From the NCBI RefSeq assembly GCF_938045595.1, contig NZ_CALIBB010000131.1, positions 1 through 24,322 of the forward strand: 24,322 nt of DNA, given 5' to 3'. Source of the stretch: an uncultured Campylobacter sp. Its GTDB lineage: Bacteria > Campylobacterota > Campylobacteria > Campylobacterales > Campylobacteraceae. Positions 14,231-22,000 of this stretch are shown one piece after another. The translations under genes were made by a program, and so were the position numbers. The notes under the pieces were generated by a model. That model saw nothing but the letters and a program-made list of their open reading frames with translations, did not search any database and was not told the DNA's origin. Every line of letters starts with the position of its first letter. The first letter of the stretch is position 1.

Positions 14231-14307
14231 GCGGGATTAGCTCAGTTGGCTAGAGCATCAGCCTTCCAAGCTGAGGGTCGCGGGTTCGAGCCCCGTTTCC
14301 CGCTCCA
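14231..14307 (+). tRNA. tRNA-Gly (anticodon UCC)
   Basis: 77 nt including encoded CCA. D-stem GCTC/GAGC, anticodon loop CTTCCAA (TCC), T-stem GCGGG/CCCGT, discriminator T. The acceptor stem is GCGGGAT against TTCCCGC, leaving a U-U mismatch at pair 7-66. Positional equivalent of glyT. Confidence 0.96.
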
Positions 14308-14420
14308 CCATTTAGGTTTACTGGGAGCTGTAAAACTTAACTGCTTTTATATGCTTACATAATCTAAATTTTGGTCGCATTGTTGGGTATTGGTAGCGAT
14401 TTCTCTTTGCCTGAGTTTAG

Positions 14421-14495
<75 letters not shown>

Positions 14496-14551
14496 TAAAA
14501 TAGAGTCGCTTAGTTTGTTGTGTAATCCACAAATCAATAACGGAGGATATG

Positions 14552-15751
14552 ATGGCTAAAGAAAAATTTAATCGTAACAAGCCACACGTAAACATTGGTA
14601 CCATCGGTCACGTTGACCATGGTAAGACTACTTTGACAGCTGCTATTTCTGCTGTTCTTTCCAGGAAGGGTCTAGCCGAGCTAAAAGACTACGACAATAT
14701 CGACAACGCTCCAGAGGAAAAAGAGCGCGGTATTACTATCGCTACGTCTCACATCGAATATGAGACCGAGAAACGTCACTATGCTCACGTTGACTGCCCT
14801 GGCCACGCCGACTACGTAAAAAATATGATTACCGGCGCGGCTCAGATGGACGGCGCTATTTTAGTTGTTTCTGCTGCGGATGGTCCTATGCCTCAAACTC
14901 GCGAGCACATTTTGCTTTCTCGCCAAGTAGGCGTTCCTTATATCGTAGTTTTCCTAAACAAAACCGATATGGTCGATGATCCAGATCTTTTAGAGCTAGT
15001 TGAAGAGGAAGTTAGAGATCTTTTAAAAGAGTATAAATTCCCTGGCGACGAGACCCCAATCATTAAGGGCTCTGCTCTTAAGGCTCTTGAGGAAGCGAAA
15101 GCCGGACAAGACGGCGAATGGTCTGCAAAGATTATGGAGCTTATGGATGCGGTTGATAGCTATATTCCAACCCCTGTTCGCGATACTGATAAAGATTTCC
15201 TTCTTCCGATCGAAGATATTTTCTCGATTTCCGGTCGCGGTACCGTTGTAACCGGTAGAATCGAAAAAGGTATCGTTAAAGTTGGCGATACTATCGAGAT
15301 CGTAGGTATTAAACCTACTCAGACTACTACCGTCACTGGCGTTGAGATGTTTAGAAAAGAGATGGATCAAGGTGAAGCTGGCGATAACGTAGGTGTTTTA
15401 TTGCGCGGTACTAAGAAAGAGGAAGTAGAGCGCGGTATGGTTTTATGCAAACCAAAATCGATCACTCCTCATACTAAATTTGAGGGCGAGGTTTATATCC
15501 TAACTAAAGAAGAGGGCGGACGCCATACTCCATTCTTTAATAATTATAGACCGCAGTTTTACGTTCGTACTACAGATGTTACCGGTTCGATTACTCTTCC
15601 TGAGGGAACCGAGATGGTTATGCCTGGCGATAATGTTAAAATCACCGTTGAGCTAATTGCTCCGATTGCTCTTGAGCAAGGTACTCGCTTCGCGATTCGC
15701 GAAGGCGGTCATACAGTAGGCTCAGGCGTCGTTTCGAAAATCATCGCTTAA
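14552..15751 (+). CDS. tuf: Elongation factor Tu
   Basis: A 399-residue GTPase that brings aminoacyl-tRNA to the ribosome. GTP motifs: GHVDHGKT at 19-26, DCPG at 81-84, NKTD at 136-139; effector region RGITI at 59-63. Two ATG codons stand side by side; the second is preferred because GGAGG is then 5 nt away (only 2 nt from the first) and the protein begins MAKEKF as in the family. The domain 3 loop EGGHTVGSG keeps the threonine (T388) equivalent to the E. coli residue phosphorylated by Doc. Codon choice is strongly biased, as expected for a top-expressed gene. Co-transcribed with four upstream tRNAs and followed by a strong terminator. Confidence 0.99.
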   Translation: MAKEKFNRNKPHVNIGTIGHVDHGKTTLTAAISAVLSRKGLAELKDYDNIDNAPEEKERGITIATSHIEYETEKRHYAHVDCPGHADYVKNMITGAAQMDGAILVVSAADGPMPQTREHILLSRQVGVPYIVVFLNKTDMVDDPDLLELVEEEVRDLLKEYKFPGDETPIIKGSALKALEEAKAGQDGEWSAKIMELMDAVDSYIPTPVRDTDKDFLLPIEDIFSISGRGTVVTGRIEKGIVKVGDTIEIVGIKPTQTTTVTGVEMFRKEMDQGEAGDNVGVLLRGTKKEEVERGMVLCKPKSITPHTKFEGEVYILTKEEGGRHTPFFNNYRPQFYVRTTDVTGSITLPEGTEMVMPGDNVKITVELIAPIALEQGTRFAIREGGHTVGSGVVSKIIA

Positions 15752-15757
15752 TTTTTT

Positions 15758-15791
15758 GCAAGCGGAATTTTAAAATTCCGCTTGCTTTTTT
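15758..15791 (+). terminator. Intrinsic terminator/attenuator after tuf
   Basis: A 28-bp perfect palindrome (arms GCAAGCGGAATTTT and AAAATTCCGCTTGC, 15758-15785), followed immediately by six T. It begins 6 nt after the tuf stop and ends only 15 nt before the rpmG start, so it separates tuf from the ribosomal and polymerase genes in the manner of an attenuator. Confidence 0.9.
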
Positions 15792-15806
15792 ATTCAAGGA
15801 AACCAA

Positions 15807-15980
15807 ATGGCAAAGAATTCAAGTAGAGTAAAGGTCGGATTAAAATGCTCCGAAAGTGGCGATATTAACTATACTACTTATAAAAACAGCAAAACTACGA
15901 CCGAAAAACTAGAACTTAAAAAATATTGCCCTAGATTAAAAAAGCACACGCTTCATAAAGAAGTAAAGTTAAAAGGCTAA
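15807..15980 (+). CDS. rpmG: 50S ribosomal protein L33
   Basis: A 57-residue protein starting MAKNSSRVKVGLKCSESGD, with the L33 signatures YKNSKTTTEKLELKKYCP and HTLHKEVKL. AAGGA lies 6 nt upstream of ATG. Zinc-binding L33 uses two CxxC pairs; here only C14 and C41 remain (CSES and CPRL), so it cannot bind zinc in the classical way and is closer to the C-minus form. The N-terminus is a few residues longer than usual. It sits between the tuf terminator and tRNA-Trp. Confidence 0.95.
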   Translation: MAKNSSRVKVGLKCSESGDINYTTYKNSKTTTEKLELKKYCPRLKKHTLHKEVKLKG

Positions 15981-15989
15981 TTGTTTTAT

Positions 15990-16065
15990 AGGGCAATAGC
16001 TCCAACGGTAGAGCGCCGGATTCCAAATCCGATGGTTGGGGGTTCGAATCCCTCTTGCCCTGCCA
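15990..16065 (+). tRNA. tRNA-Trp (anticodon CCA)
   Basis: 76 nt. Acceptor AGGGCAA/TTGCCCT, anticodon loop TTCCAAA (CCA), T-loop TTCGAAT, discriminator G, and encoded CCA. It lies 9 nt after rpmG and 12 nt before secE, so it must be cut out of the protein-coding transcript. Confidence 0.97.
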
Positions 16066-16077
16066 CGAGGATTGGGT

Positions 16078-16251
16078 ATGGAAAAAGTAAAAGAGTATTA
16101 TAAACAAGCAAAAGTAGAGTTAGATAAGGTAATTTTCCCGACTAAAGATCAAACTAAAACAGCATATATCTCTGTAGTAGTCGTAGTCGTAGTTATCGCA
16201 CTGTTTTTAGCGTTAGTGGATCTTATTATGTCCGCTTTGATAACGGCTTAA
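16078..16251 (+). CDS. secE: Preprotein translocase subunit SecE
   Basis: The short 57-residue form with a single membrane helix, typical of most bacteria other than enterics. Conserved cytoplasmic segment YYKQAKVELDKVIFPTKDQT (about 6-25), then the helix AYISVVVVVVVIALFLALVD. The run of seven Val is coded by an imperfect GTAGTC-type repeat. The frame extends upstream through the tRNA-Trp gene, but the ATG at 16078, preceded by GAGG within 12 nt of the tRNA end, is the real start. Clamps SecY in the inner membrane. Next to nusG as in most bacteria. Confidence 0.95.
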   Translation: MEKVKEYYKQAKVELDKVIFPTKDQTKTAYISVVVVVVVIALFLALVDLIMSALITA

Positions 16252-16265
16252 GTAAGGATCGCAAT

Positions 16266-16796
16266 ATGGCAAATAAATGGTATGCGATACAAACTTACGC
16301 TGGCAGCGAGATGGCGGTAAAGCGTGCGATAGAAGCGCTAAAGCAAGATGAAGCGCTTGAGGCTAAGATCGGCGAAGTGCTAGTGCCTACCGAAGATGTT
16401 ATAGAGGTCAAAAATACAAAGCAAACCATTAAAGAGCGTAGCTTATATCCAGGATATTGCTTTGCAAATTTAGATCTGGATACCACTTTATGGCATAGAA
16501 TTCAGATGCTACCTAAGGTCAGTCGCTTTATCGGCGAGGCGAAAAAGCCCTCTCCGCTACCGGAAAAAGATATCGAAATAATTCTAGAAAAGATTAATAA
16601 TCGCGAGGCTCCTAAGCCCAAGATTAATTTTGATGAGGGCGAGACGGTTAGGATCGTCGATGGGCCTTTTGCTAATTTTAACGGCATCGTAGAAGAGTAT
16701 GATATGATCCACGGCAAGCTTCGCCTCAATGTTTCGATCTTCGGACGAAGCACGCCGATTGAAATTTCATACTCGCAAGTTGAAAAGATTATTTAA
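16266..16796 (+). CDS. nusG: Transcription termination/antitermination factor NusG
   Basis: A 176-residue protein: NGN domain at about 4-110 (KWYAIQTYAGSE, then YPGYCFANLDLD) which binds RNA polymerase, and a C-terminal KOW domain at about 124-176 (FDEGETVRIVDGPFANFNGIVEEYD). The KOW domain contacts Rho or ribosomal protein S10. Length is close to E. coli NusG (181). AAGGA lies 9 nt upstream. It follows secE after 14 nt and precedes rplK after 20 nt. Confidence 0.98.
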   Translation: MANKWYAIQTYAGSEMAVKRAIEALKQDEALEAKIGEVLVPTEDVIEVKNTKQTIKERSLYPGYCFANLDLDTTLWHRIQMLPKVSRFIGEAKKPSPLPEKDIEIILEKINNREAPKPKINFDEGETVRIVDGPFANFNGIVEEYDMIHGKLRLNVSIFGRSTPIEISYSQVEKII

Positions 16797-16816
16797 ATTT
16801 TATAAGGAGTAAATTT

Positions 16817-17242
16817 ATGGCTAAGAAAGTTGTTGGCGAAATTAAGCTTCAAATAGCGGCCGCAAAAGCAAATCCAAGCCCGCCGGTAGGTCCTGCACTA
16901 GGTCAAAAGGGCGTTAATATTATGGAATTTTGCAAAGCGTTTAACGAGCGAACCAAAGATATGGCAGGCTTTAATATCCCTGTTATCATCACGGTTTATG
17001 CCGATAAAAGCTTTACTTTCATCACTAAACAACCGCCTGCGACGGATTTGATCAAAAAAGCGGCGAAGATAGATAAGGGTTCGGACAATCCTCTTAAAAA
17101 GAAGGTAGCATCCCTAACTAAGGCTCAGGTTTTAGAGATCGTCGAGAAAAAGATCGCCGATCTAAATACCAAAGATAGAGAGCAGGCGGCTAGGATTATA
17201 GCGGGTTCGGCTCGTTCTATGGGTATTACGGTCACTGACTAG
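16817..17242 (+). CDS. rplK: 50S ribosomal protein L11
   Basis: 141 residues, the standard length. The N-terminal domain has the proline-rich SPPVGPALGQKGVNIMEFCK (about 21-40, thiostrepton-binding region); the C-terminal RNA-binding domain includes GSARSMGITV near the end. AAGGAG precedes the ATG. L11 forms the GTPase-associated centre and is needed for RelA sensing. Paired with rplA, as in the L11 operon. Confidence 0.98.
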   Translation: MAKKVVGEIKLQIAAAKANPSPPVGPALGQKGVNIMEFCKAFNERTKDMAGFNIPVIITVYADKSFTFITKQPPATDLIKKAAKIDKGSDNPLKKKVASLTKAQVLEIVEKKIADLNTKDREQAARIIAGSARSMGITVTD

Positions 17243-17298
17243 ACCTTTTGACCGCTAAGGTTTAAAAAAGCGGTAGCACTTTAATTGCGGAGAAATAT

Positions 17299-18000
17299 AT
17301 GCCAAAAAATTCAAAAAGATTCAACGAACTTTTAAAAAAAGTTGACGTAAATAAAATTTATAGCGTAGACGAAGCGGTAAGCACGGTAAAAACTCTAGCT
17401 TCTGCTAAATTCGATGAGACGGTGGAGATCGCTCTTAAACTAAACGTAGATCCAAGACATGCCGATCAGATGGTGCGCGGCTCAGTCGTTTTGCCTGCCG
17501 GCACTGGCAAGAGCGTTCGAGTAGCCGTGATTGCAAAAGACGCAAAAGCTAGCGAGGCTAGCGAAGCGGGTGCCGATATCGTGGGTGCCGATGATCTGAT
17601 CGAAGAGATTCAAAAAGGAAATATAAATTTCGACGTTCTTATCGCCACTCCAAATTTAATGGGACTAGTCGGTAAGGTAGGTCGTATTCTTGGTCCAAAA
17701 GGCGTTATGCCGAACCCTAAAACCGGTACCGTTACTATGGATGTTGCTCAGGCCGTTAAAAACGCCAAGGGCGGACAGGTAAATTTCCGCGTCGATAAGC
17801 AGGGAAATATCCATGCAGGCCTTGGCAAGGCAAGTTTTAGTAAAGAGCAGCTTTTAGACAATCTTACGACGTTTATTAAAACCATAAATAAGCATAAGCC
17901 GGCGACTGCGAAAGGTAGATACGTAACTCACGCATCGCTTTCACTTACTATGAGCCCTGCAGTTACACTGGATAATCAAGAAATAATCGATTTAAAATAA
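17299..18000 (+). CDS. rplA: 50S ribosomal protein L1
   Basis: 233 residues, the usual length. The L1 signature GRILGPKGVMPNPKTGTVT is at about 127-145 and the RNA-contacting LNVDPRHADQMVRGSVVLP at about 48-66. L1 forms the mobile stalk near the E site and in other bacteria represses its own mRNA. The 56-nt spacer after rplK contains ACCGCT/AGCGGT (17251-17256 with 17269-17274), a 6-bp hairpin with a 12-nt loop that could serve regulation; that is inference. GCGGAG lies about 8 nt before the ATG. Confidence 0.98.
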   Translation: MPKNSKRFNELLKKVDVNKIYSVDEAVSTVKTLASAKFDETVEIALKLNVDPRHADQMVRGSVVLPAGTGKSVRVAVIAKDAKASEASEAGADIVGADDLIEEIQKGNINFDVLIATPNLMGLVGKVGRILGPKGVMPNPKTGTVTMDVAQAVKNAKGGQVNFRVDKQGNIHAGLGKASFSKEQLLDNLTTFIKTINKHKPATAKGRYVTHASLSLTMSPAVTLDNQEIIDLK

Positions 18001-18113
18001 AATTTTAAATTTTTATCTTAGATTGGAGATAGCTCAAGGTTTTTAACTTAATTGATCGAAATTTTAAAATTTCGATCGCTTGGCTTGAAATCACCGATCG
18101 GAAAGGAGACCTA
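18001..18113 (+). promoter_or_regulatory. Candidate L10 leader of rplJL
   Basis: The 113-nt spacer before rplJ holds a perfect 24-bp palindrome (GATCGAAATTTT with AAAATTTCGATC, 18054-18077). Outer segments TCAAG (18034-18038) and CTTGA (18084-18088) can pair to close it, leaving GCTTGG as an internal bulge. In other bacteria the mRNA at this place is bound by the L10-L12 complex in a kinked helix to repress rplJL. The position and nested stems fit that role, but I have not matched the consensus base by base. CCGATCGG just before the AAAGGAG site can also pair with itself or compete with the palindrome. Confidence 0.55.
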
Positions 18114-18593
18114 ATGACGAGAGACGAAAAATCAAAGATAGTAGCGGAGCTTGGCGAGGCTTTCAAAGCTAGCGAAGCTATAGTAATTTCCGATTTTAAA
18201 GGCCTTAGCGTTAAGCAGCTTGAAGATCTTAGAAATAGCGCGCGCGAAGCGGGCGTAAAGGTTCGGGTTATCAAAAATACCCTAGCCAATATCGCTTTAA
18301 AAAATGCCGAAAAAAACGGACTTAGCTTTAAAGATACCAATATCTTCTTATGGGGCGAGCAGCTTTCTGTATGTAAAGTAGCGGCTAAATTTGAAGAGAA
18401 AAATGAAATTTTTAAGCTTAAGACCGCTCATATCGATGGGGAAGTAGCCGGCGTAGATAAGGTTAGGGCGCTTTCGAAGATGCCTTCGAGAGACGAGCTT
18501 ATCGCGATGTTACTTCAAGTATGGAATGCGCCGATTCAAAATTTTACGATCGGCTTAAATGCGCTTAAGCAGAAAAAAGAAGCTAGCGCTTAA
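18114..18593 (+). CDS. rplJ: 50S ribosomal protein L10
   Basis: 159 residues. The N-terminal RNA-binding domain includes SEAIVISDFKGLSVKQLEDLR (about 19-39) and VRVIKNTLANIAL (about 50-62); the C-terminal helix (IQNFTIGLNALKQKKEAS) docks L7/L12 dimers. AAAGGAG lies 6 nt upstream of the ATG. Forms the stalk base with the rplL product; in other bacteria the complex represses translation from the leader just upstream. Confidence 0.97.
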   Translation: MTRDEKSKIVAELGEAFKASEAIVISDFKGLSVKQLEDLRNSAREAGVKVRVIKNTLANIALKNAEKNGLSFKDTNIFLWGEQLSVCKVAAKFEEKNEIFKLKTAHIDGEVAGVDKVRALSKMPSRDELIAMLLQVWNAPIQNFTIGLNALKQKKEASA

Positions 18594-18613
18594 TTAAAAT
18601 TTAGGAGAATAAA

Positions 18614-18994
18614 ATGGCAATTTCAAAAGAAGATGTTTTAGAGTATATCTCTAATCTTTCGGTGCTAGAGCTTAGCGAGTTAGTTAAAGAATTCGAAGAA
18701 AAATTCGGCGTAAGCGCAGCTCCGGTTATGGTAGCAGGCGGCGCAGGTGCTGGCGGCGCAGGTGCGGCAGCGGCTGAAGAAAAAACGGAATTCGACGTCG
18801 TATTGCTTGATGCAGGTGATAAGAAAATCAACGTAATTAAGGTTGTTCGCGCCTTAACGGGCCTTGGTCTAAAAGAAGCCAAAGACGCTACCGAGGCTAC
18901 TCCGTCCGTTCTTAAAGAGGGACTTAACAAAGAAGACGCCGAGAAGGCTAAAAAAGAGCTTGAAGAAGCAGGCGCTAAAGTCGAACTCAAATAA
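18614..18994 (+). CDS. rplL: 50S ribosomal protein L7/L12
   Basis: 126 residues. The N-terminal dimerisation domain (EDVLEYISNLSVLELSELVKE, about 6-26) is joined by an Ala/Gly-rich hinge (AGGAGAGGAGAAAA, about 42-55) to the C-terminal factor-binding domain (KTEFDVVLLDAGDKKINVIK, then GLGLKEAKD). TAGGAG lies 7 nt upstream. It recruits the GTPase factors EF-Tu, EF-G and IF2. Normally present in several copies per ribosome, which accounts for the separate strong ribosome site. Confidence 0.98.
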   Translation: MAISKEDVLEYISNLSVLELSELVKEFEEKFGVSAAPVMVAGGAGAGGAGAAAAEEKTEFDVVLLDAGDKKINVIKVVRALTGLGLKEAKDATEATPSVLKEGLNKEDAEKAKKELEEAGAKVELK

Positions 18995-19027
18995 ATCGCG
19001 GAATTTTAAAATTTCGCATACAAATGT

Positions 19028-19060
19028 GTGCCGGTGCGTCGCATCGGCACTTCTTTCTTT
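19028..19060 (+). terminator. rplL-rpoB intergenic attenuator-like hairpin
   Basis: 19028-19050 folds into a 10-bp stem (GTGCCGGTGC with GCATCGGCAC, one G-T) with a GTC loop, followed by TTCTTTCTTT. The T-run is broken by C, so partial termination or an RNA processing site is more likely than full stop. A second stem, GCGGAATTTT/AAAATTTCGC (18998-19017), stands just before it. E. coli also has an attenuator and an RNase III site here. Confidence 0.6.
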
Positions 19061-19084
19061 AAAATACAACTACGAGGTAGTGGA

Positions 19085-22000
19085 ATGTTAAACAGCCTAT
19101 ATTCAGGAAATCGTCTTAGGGTGGATTTTTTAAAGGTTCCCAAAGACATCGAAATTCCGAATTTATTACAACTACAAAAGAAAAGTTTTGATCATTTTTT
19201 AAATCTTGATAACTCGGGTGGAGAAAGCGGCATAGAGAAGGTTTTCAAAGCCATTTTTCCTATCCACGACGCACAGAATAGACTAAGTATCGAGTATGTA
19301 AGCAGCGAAATCTCAAAGCCAAAGTATTCGATTAGAGAATGCATGGAAAGAGGGCTTACTTATTCGGTAAATTTAAAGATGAAGCTCCGTCTGCTTGTGC
19401 ATGAGCGCGATGAAAAGACGGGCAAAAAAATCGGCGTAAAAGAGATCAAAGAGCAAGATATATTCATTCGCGACATTCCTCTAATGACCGATAGAATTTC
19501 ATTTATCATTAACGGCGTCGAGCGCGTAGTCGTAAATCAGCTGCACAGAAGCCCGGGCGTAATCTTCAAAGAGGAAGAGAGCCCTACGGTTTTAAATAAA
19601 CTCATCTACACCGCTCAAATAATACCTGATCGCGGCAGCTGGCTGTATTTCGAATACGACGTAAAAGACGTACTATATGTGCGCATAAATAAAAGGCGCA
19701 AGGTTCCGATCACGATCCTATTTCGCGCACTCGGCTACAAAAAACAAGACATCATAAAATTATTTTATCCTATTAAGACGATCTATATTAAAAAAGGAAA
19801 ATTCCTGACCGATTTCGATCCGAAAGAATACGCGGGCAGGCTCGATTACGACATTATAAACGAAAAGGGCGAAGTGCTTCATCAAGCAAGCAAGCGCCTA
19901 ACGGTCAAAAAAGCGGAGAAGTTAGCAGAGGACGGACTAAAGCTCATTGAGTATCCGGCTGAAATTTTAGCCGAGCGCTACCTAGCCGACGCCATCGTCG
20001 ATAAAAACAGCGGCGAAGTGCTTTTTGATTCGCTAACTGCGCTAGATGAGGGCAAGCTAGCCAAGATCGCTAACACCGAGAAAAAATTTACGATCGCCAA
20101 CGACCTAGCTAGTGGCGTAGACACTTCGATTATAAATTCCTTCATCCAAGACGCCGACGCGCTTAAACTCTTGCAGCAAAGCGAGGGCATAGATGACGAG
20201 AATGATCTGGCCGCGATTAGAATTTACAAAGTTATGCGCCCCGGCGAGCCGGTGGTAAAAGAGGCGGCAAAGAGCTTCGTAAACGATCTATTTTTCAACC
20301 CTGAGCGCTACGATCTAACCAAAGTAGGTCGTATGAAGATGAACCACAAGCTGGGTATCGAGGCGCCGGAGTACGTAACCGTACTAACCAGCGAGGATAT
20401 TATCAAGACGGCTAAATATCTAATCAGGGTTAAAAACGGCGACGGCTTCATCGACGATCGCGATAATCTCGGAAACCGCCGCATACGTTCAATCGGAGAG
20501 CTTTTGGCAAACGAGATGCACCTTGGATTTATCAAGGTTCAAAAGGCGATCAAGGATAAATTTACCGCCATCAGCGGCAACCTCGACGAACTTATGCCGT
20601 ATGATTTCGTAAATCCTAAAATCATCACCACTACGCTTATGGAATTTTTCACCGGTGGCCAGCTAAGCCAGTTTATGGATCAGACCAATCCGCTTAGCGA
20701 GGTCACGCATAAGCGCCGTCTATCTGCGCTGGGCGAGGGCGGTTTGGTTAAAGAGCGCGCCGGCTTTGAGGTGCGCGATGTCCATCCTACGCACTACGGT
20801 AGAATTTGCCCTATCGAGACGCCGGAGGGTCAAAACATCGGTCTGATCAATACCCTAGCGACCTATGCGAAGGTAAATGATCTAGGCTTCGTCGAGGCTC
20901 CGTATAAAAGAGTCGTAAACGGCAAGGTCACCGACGAGATCGTATATCTTACCGCTACGCAAGAAGAGGGGCTCGTAATCGCTCCTGCGTCCGCTAAATT
21001 GGACGAAGAGGGCAATATTGTAGAAGAGCTTTTAGAGGTCAGAAAAGACGGTGAAAATATTATGGCTAAACGCGAGGATATTTCGCTGATAGACCTTTGC
21101 TCCGGTATGGTCGCGGGCGTAGCGGCGTCGCTGATTCCGTTTTTGGAACACGACGATGCTAACCGCGCCTTGATGGGCTCGAACATGCAGCGCCAAGCCG
21201 TGCCGCTTCTACACTCTACTGCTCCTATCGTTGGAACGGGCATGGAGGCGATCATCGCACGCGATTCGTGGGAAGCGATCAAGGCCGGTCGCGACGGCGT
21301 CGTAGAAAAGGTCGATAATAAAAATATATTTATCTTGGGCGAGGATGAGAAGGGGCCGTTTATCGATCACTACTCGATGGAGAAAAATTTACGCACTAAC
21401 CAAAACACTACCTTTTCACAGCGCCCTATCGTGCGTAAAGGCGACGTGATAAAGACAGGTCAAATCATAGCCGACGGTCCTAGCATGGACGGCGGCGAGC
21501 TTGCGATCGGTAAAAACGCCCTTATAGCTTTCATGCCGTGGCATGGCTATAATTACGAGGACGCCGTAGTCATGAGCGAAAAGATGATTCGTGCCGACGA
21601 ATACACCAGCGTGCATGTTTATGAAAAGGAGATCGAGGCTAGAGAGCTAAAAGACGGCGTGGAGGAGATCACGCGCGACATCCCTAATATCAAAGAGGAG
21701 GAGCTTACCCACCTCGATGATAGCGGTATCGTAAAGATAGGTACTCACGTCAAACCGGGCATGATCTTGGTAGGCAAGGTAACTCCGAAGGGCGAGGTCA
21801 AGCCGACGCCTGAAGAGAGGCTTTTGCGCGCAATTTTTGGCGAGAAGGCGGGGCATGTGGTAAATAAATCTCTCTACGTTACCGCTTCAATGGAAGGCGT
21901 GGTAATCGACGTTAAAATTTTTACCAAAAAGGGCTACGAGAAAGATCCGCGCACGAACAAAGCCTATGAGGATGAAAAAACCGAGCTCGAAAGGGAGCAT

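Noticed and set aside
16036..16077. Longer SecE start
   Set aside because: The extension is the translated T-arm of tRNA-Trp.
19028..19084. Upstream start of rpoB adding 19 residues
   Set aside because: That part is the rplL-rpoB hairpin; MLNSLYSGNRLRVDF at 19085 has its own GAGG site and matches the usual length.
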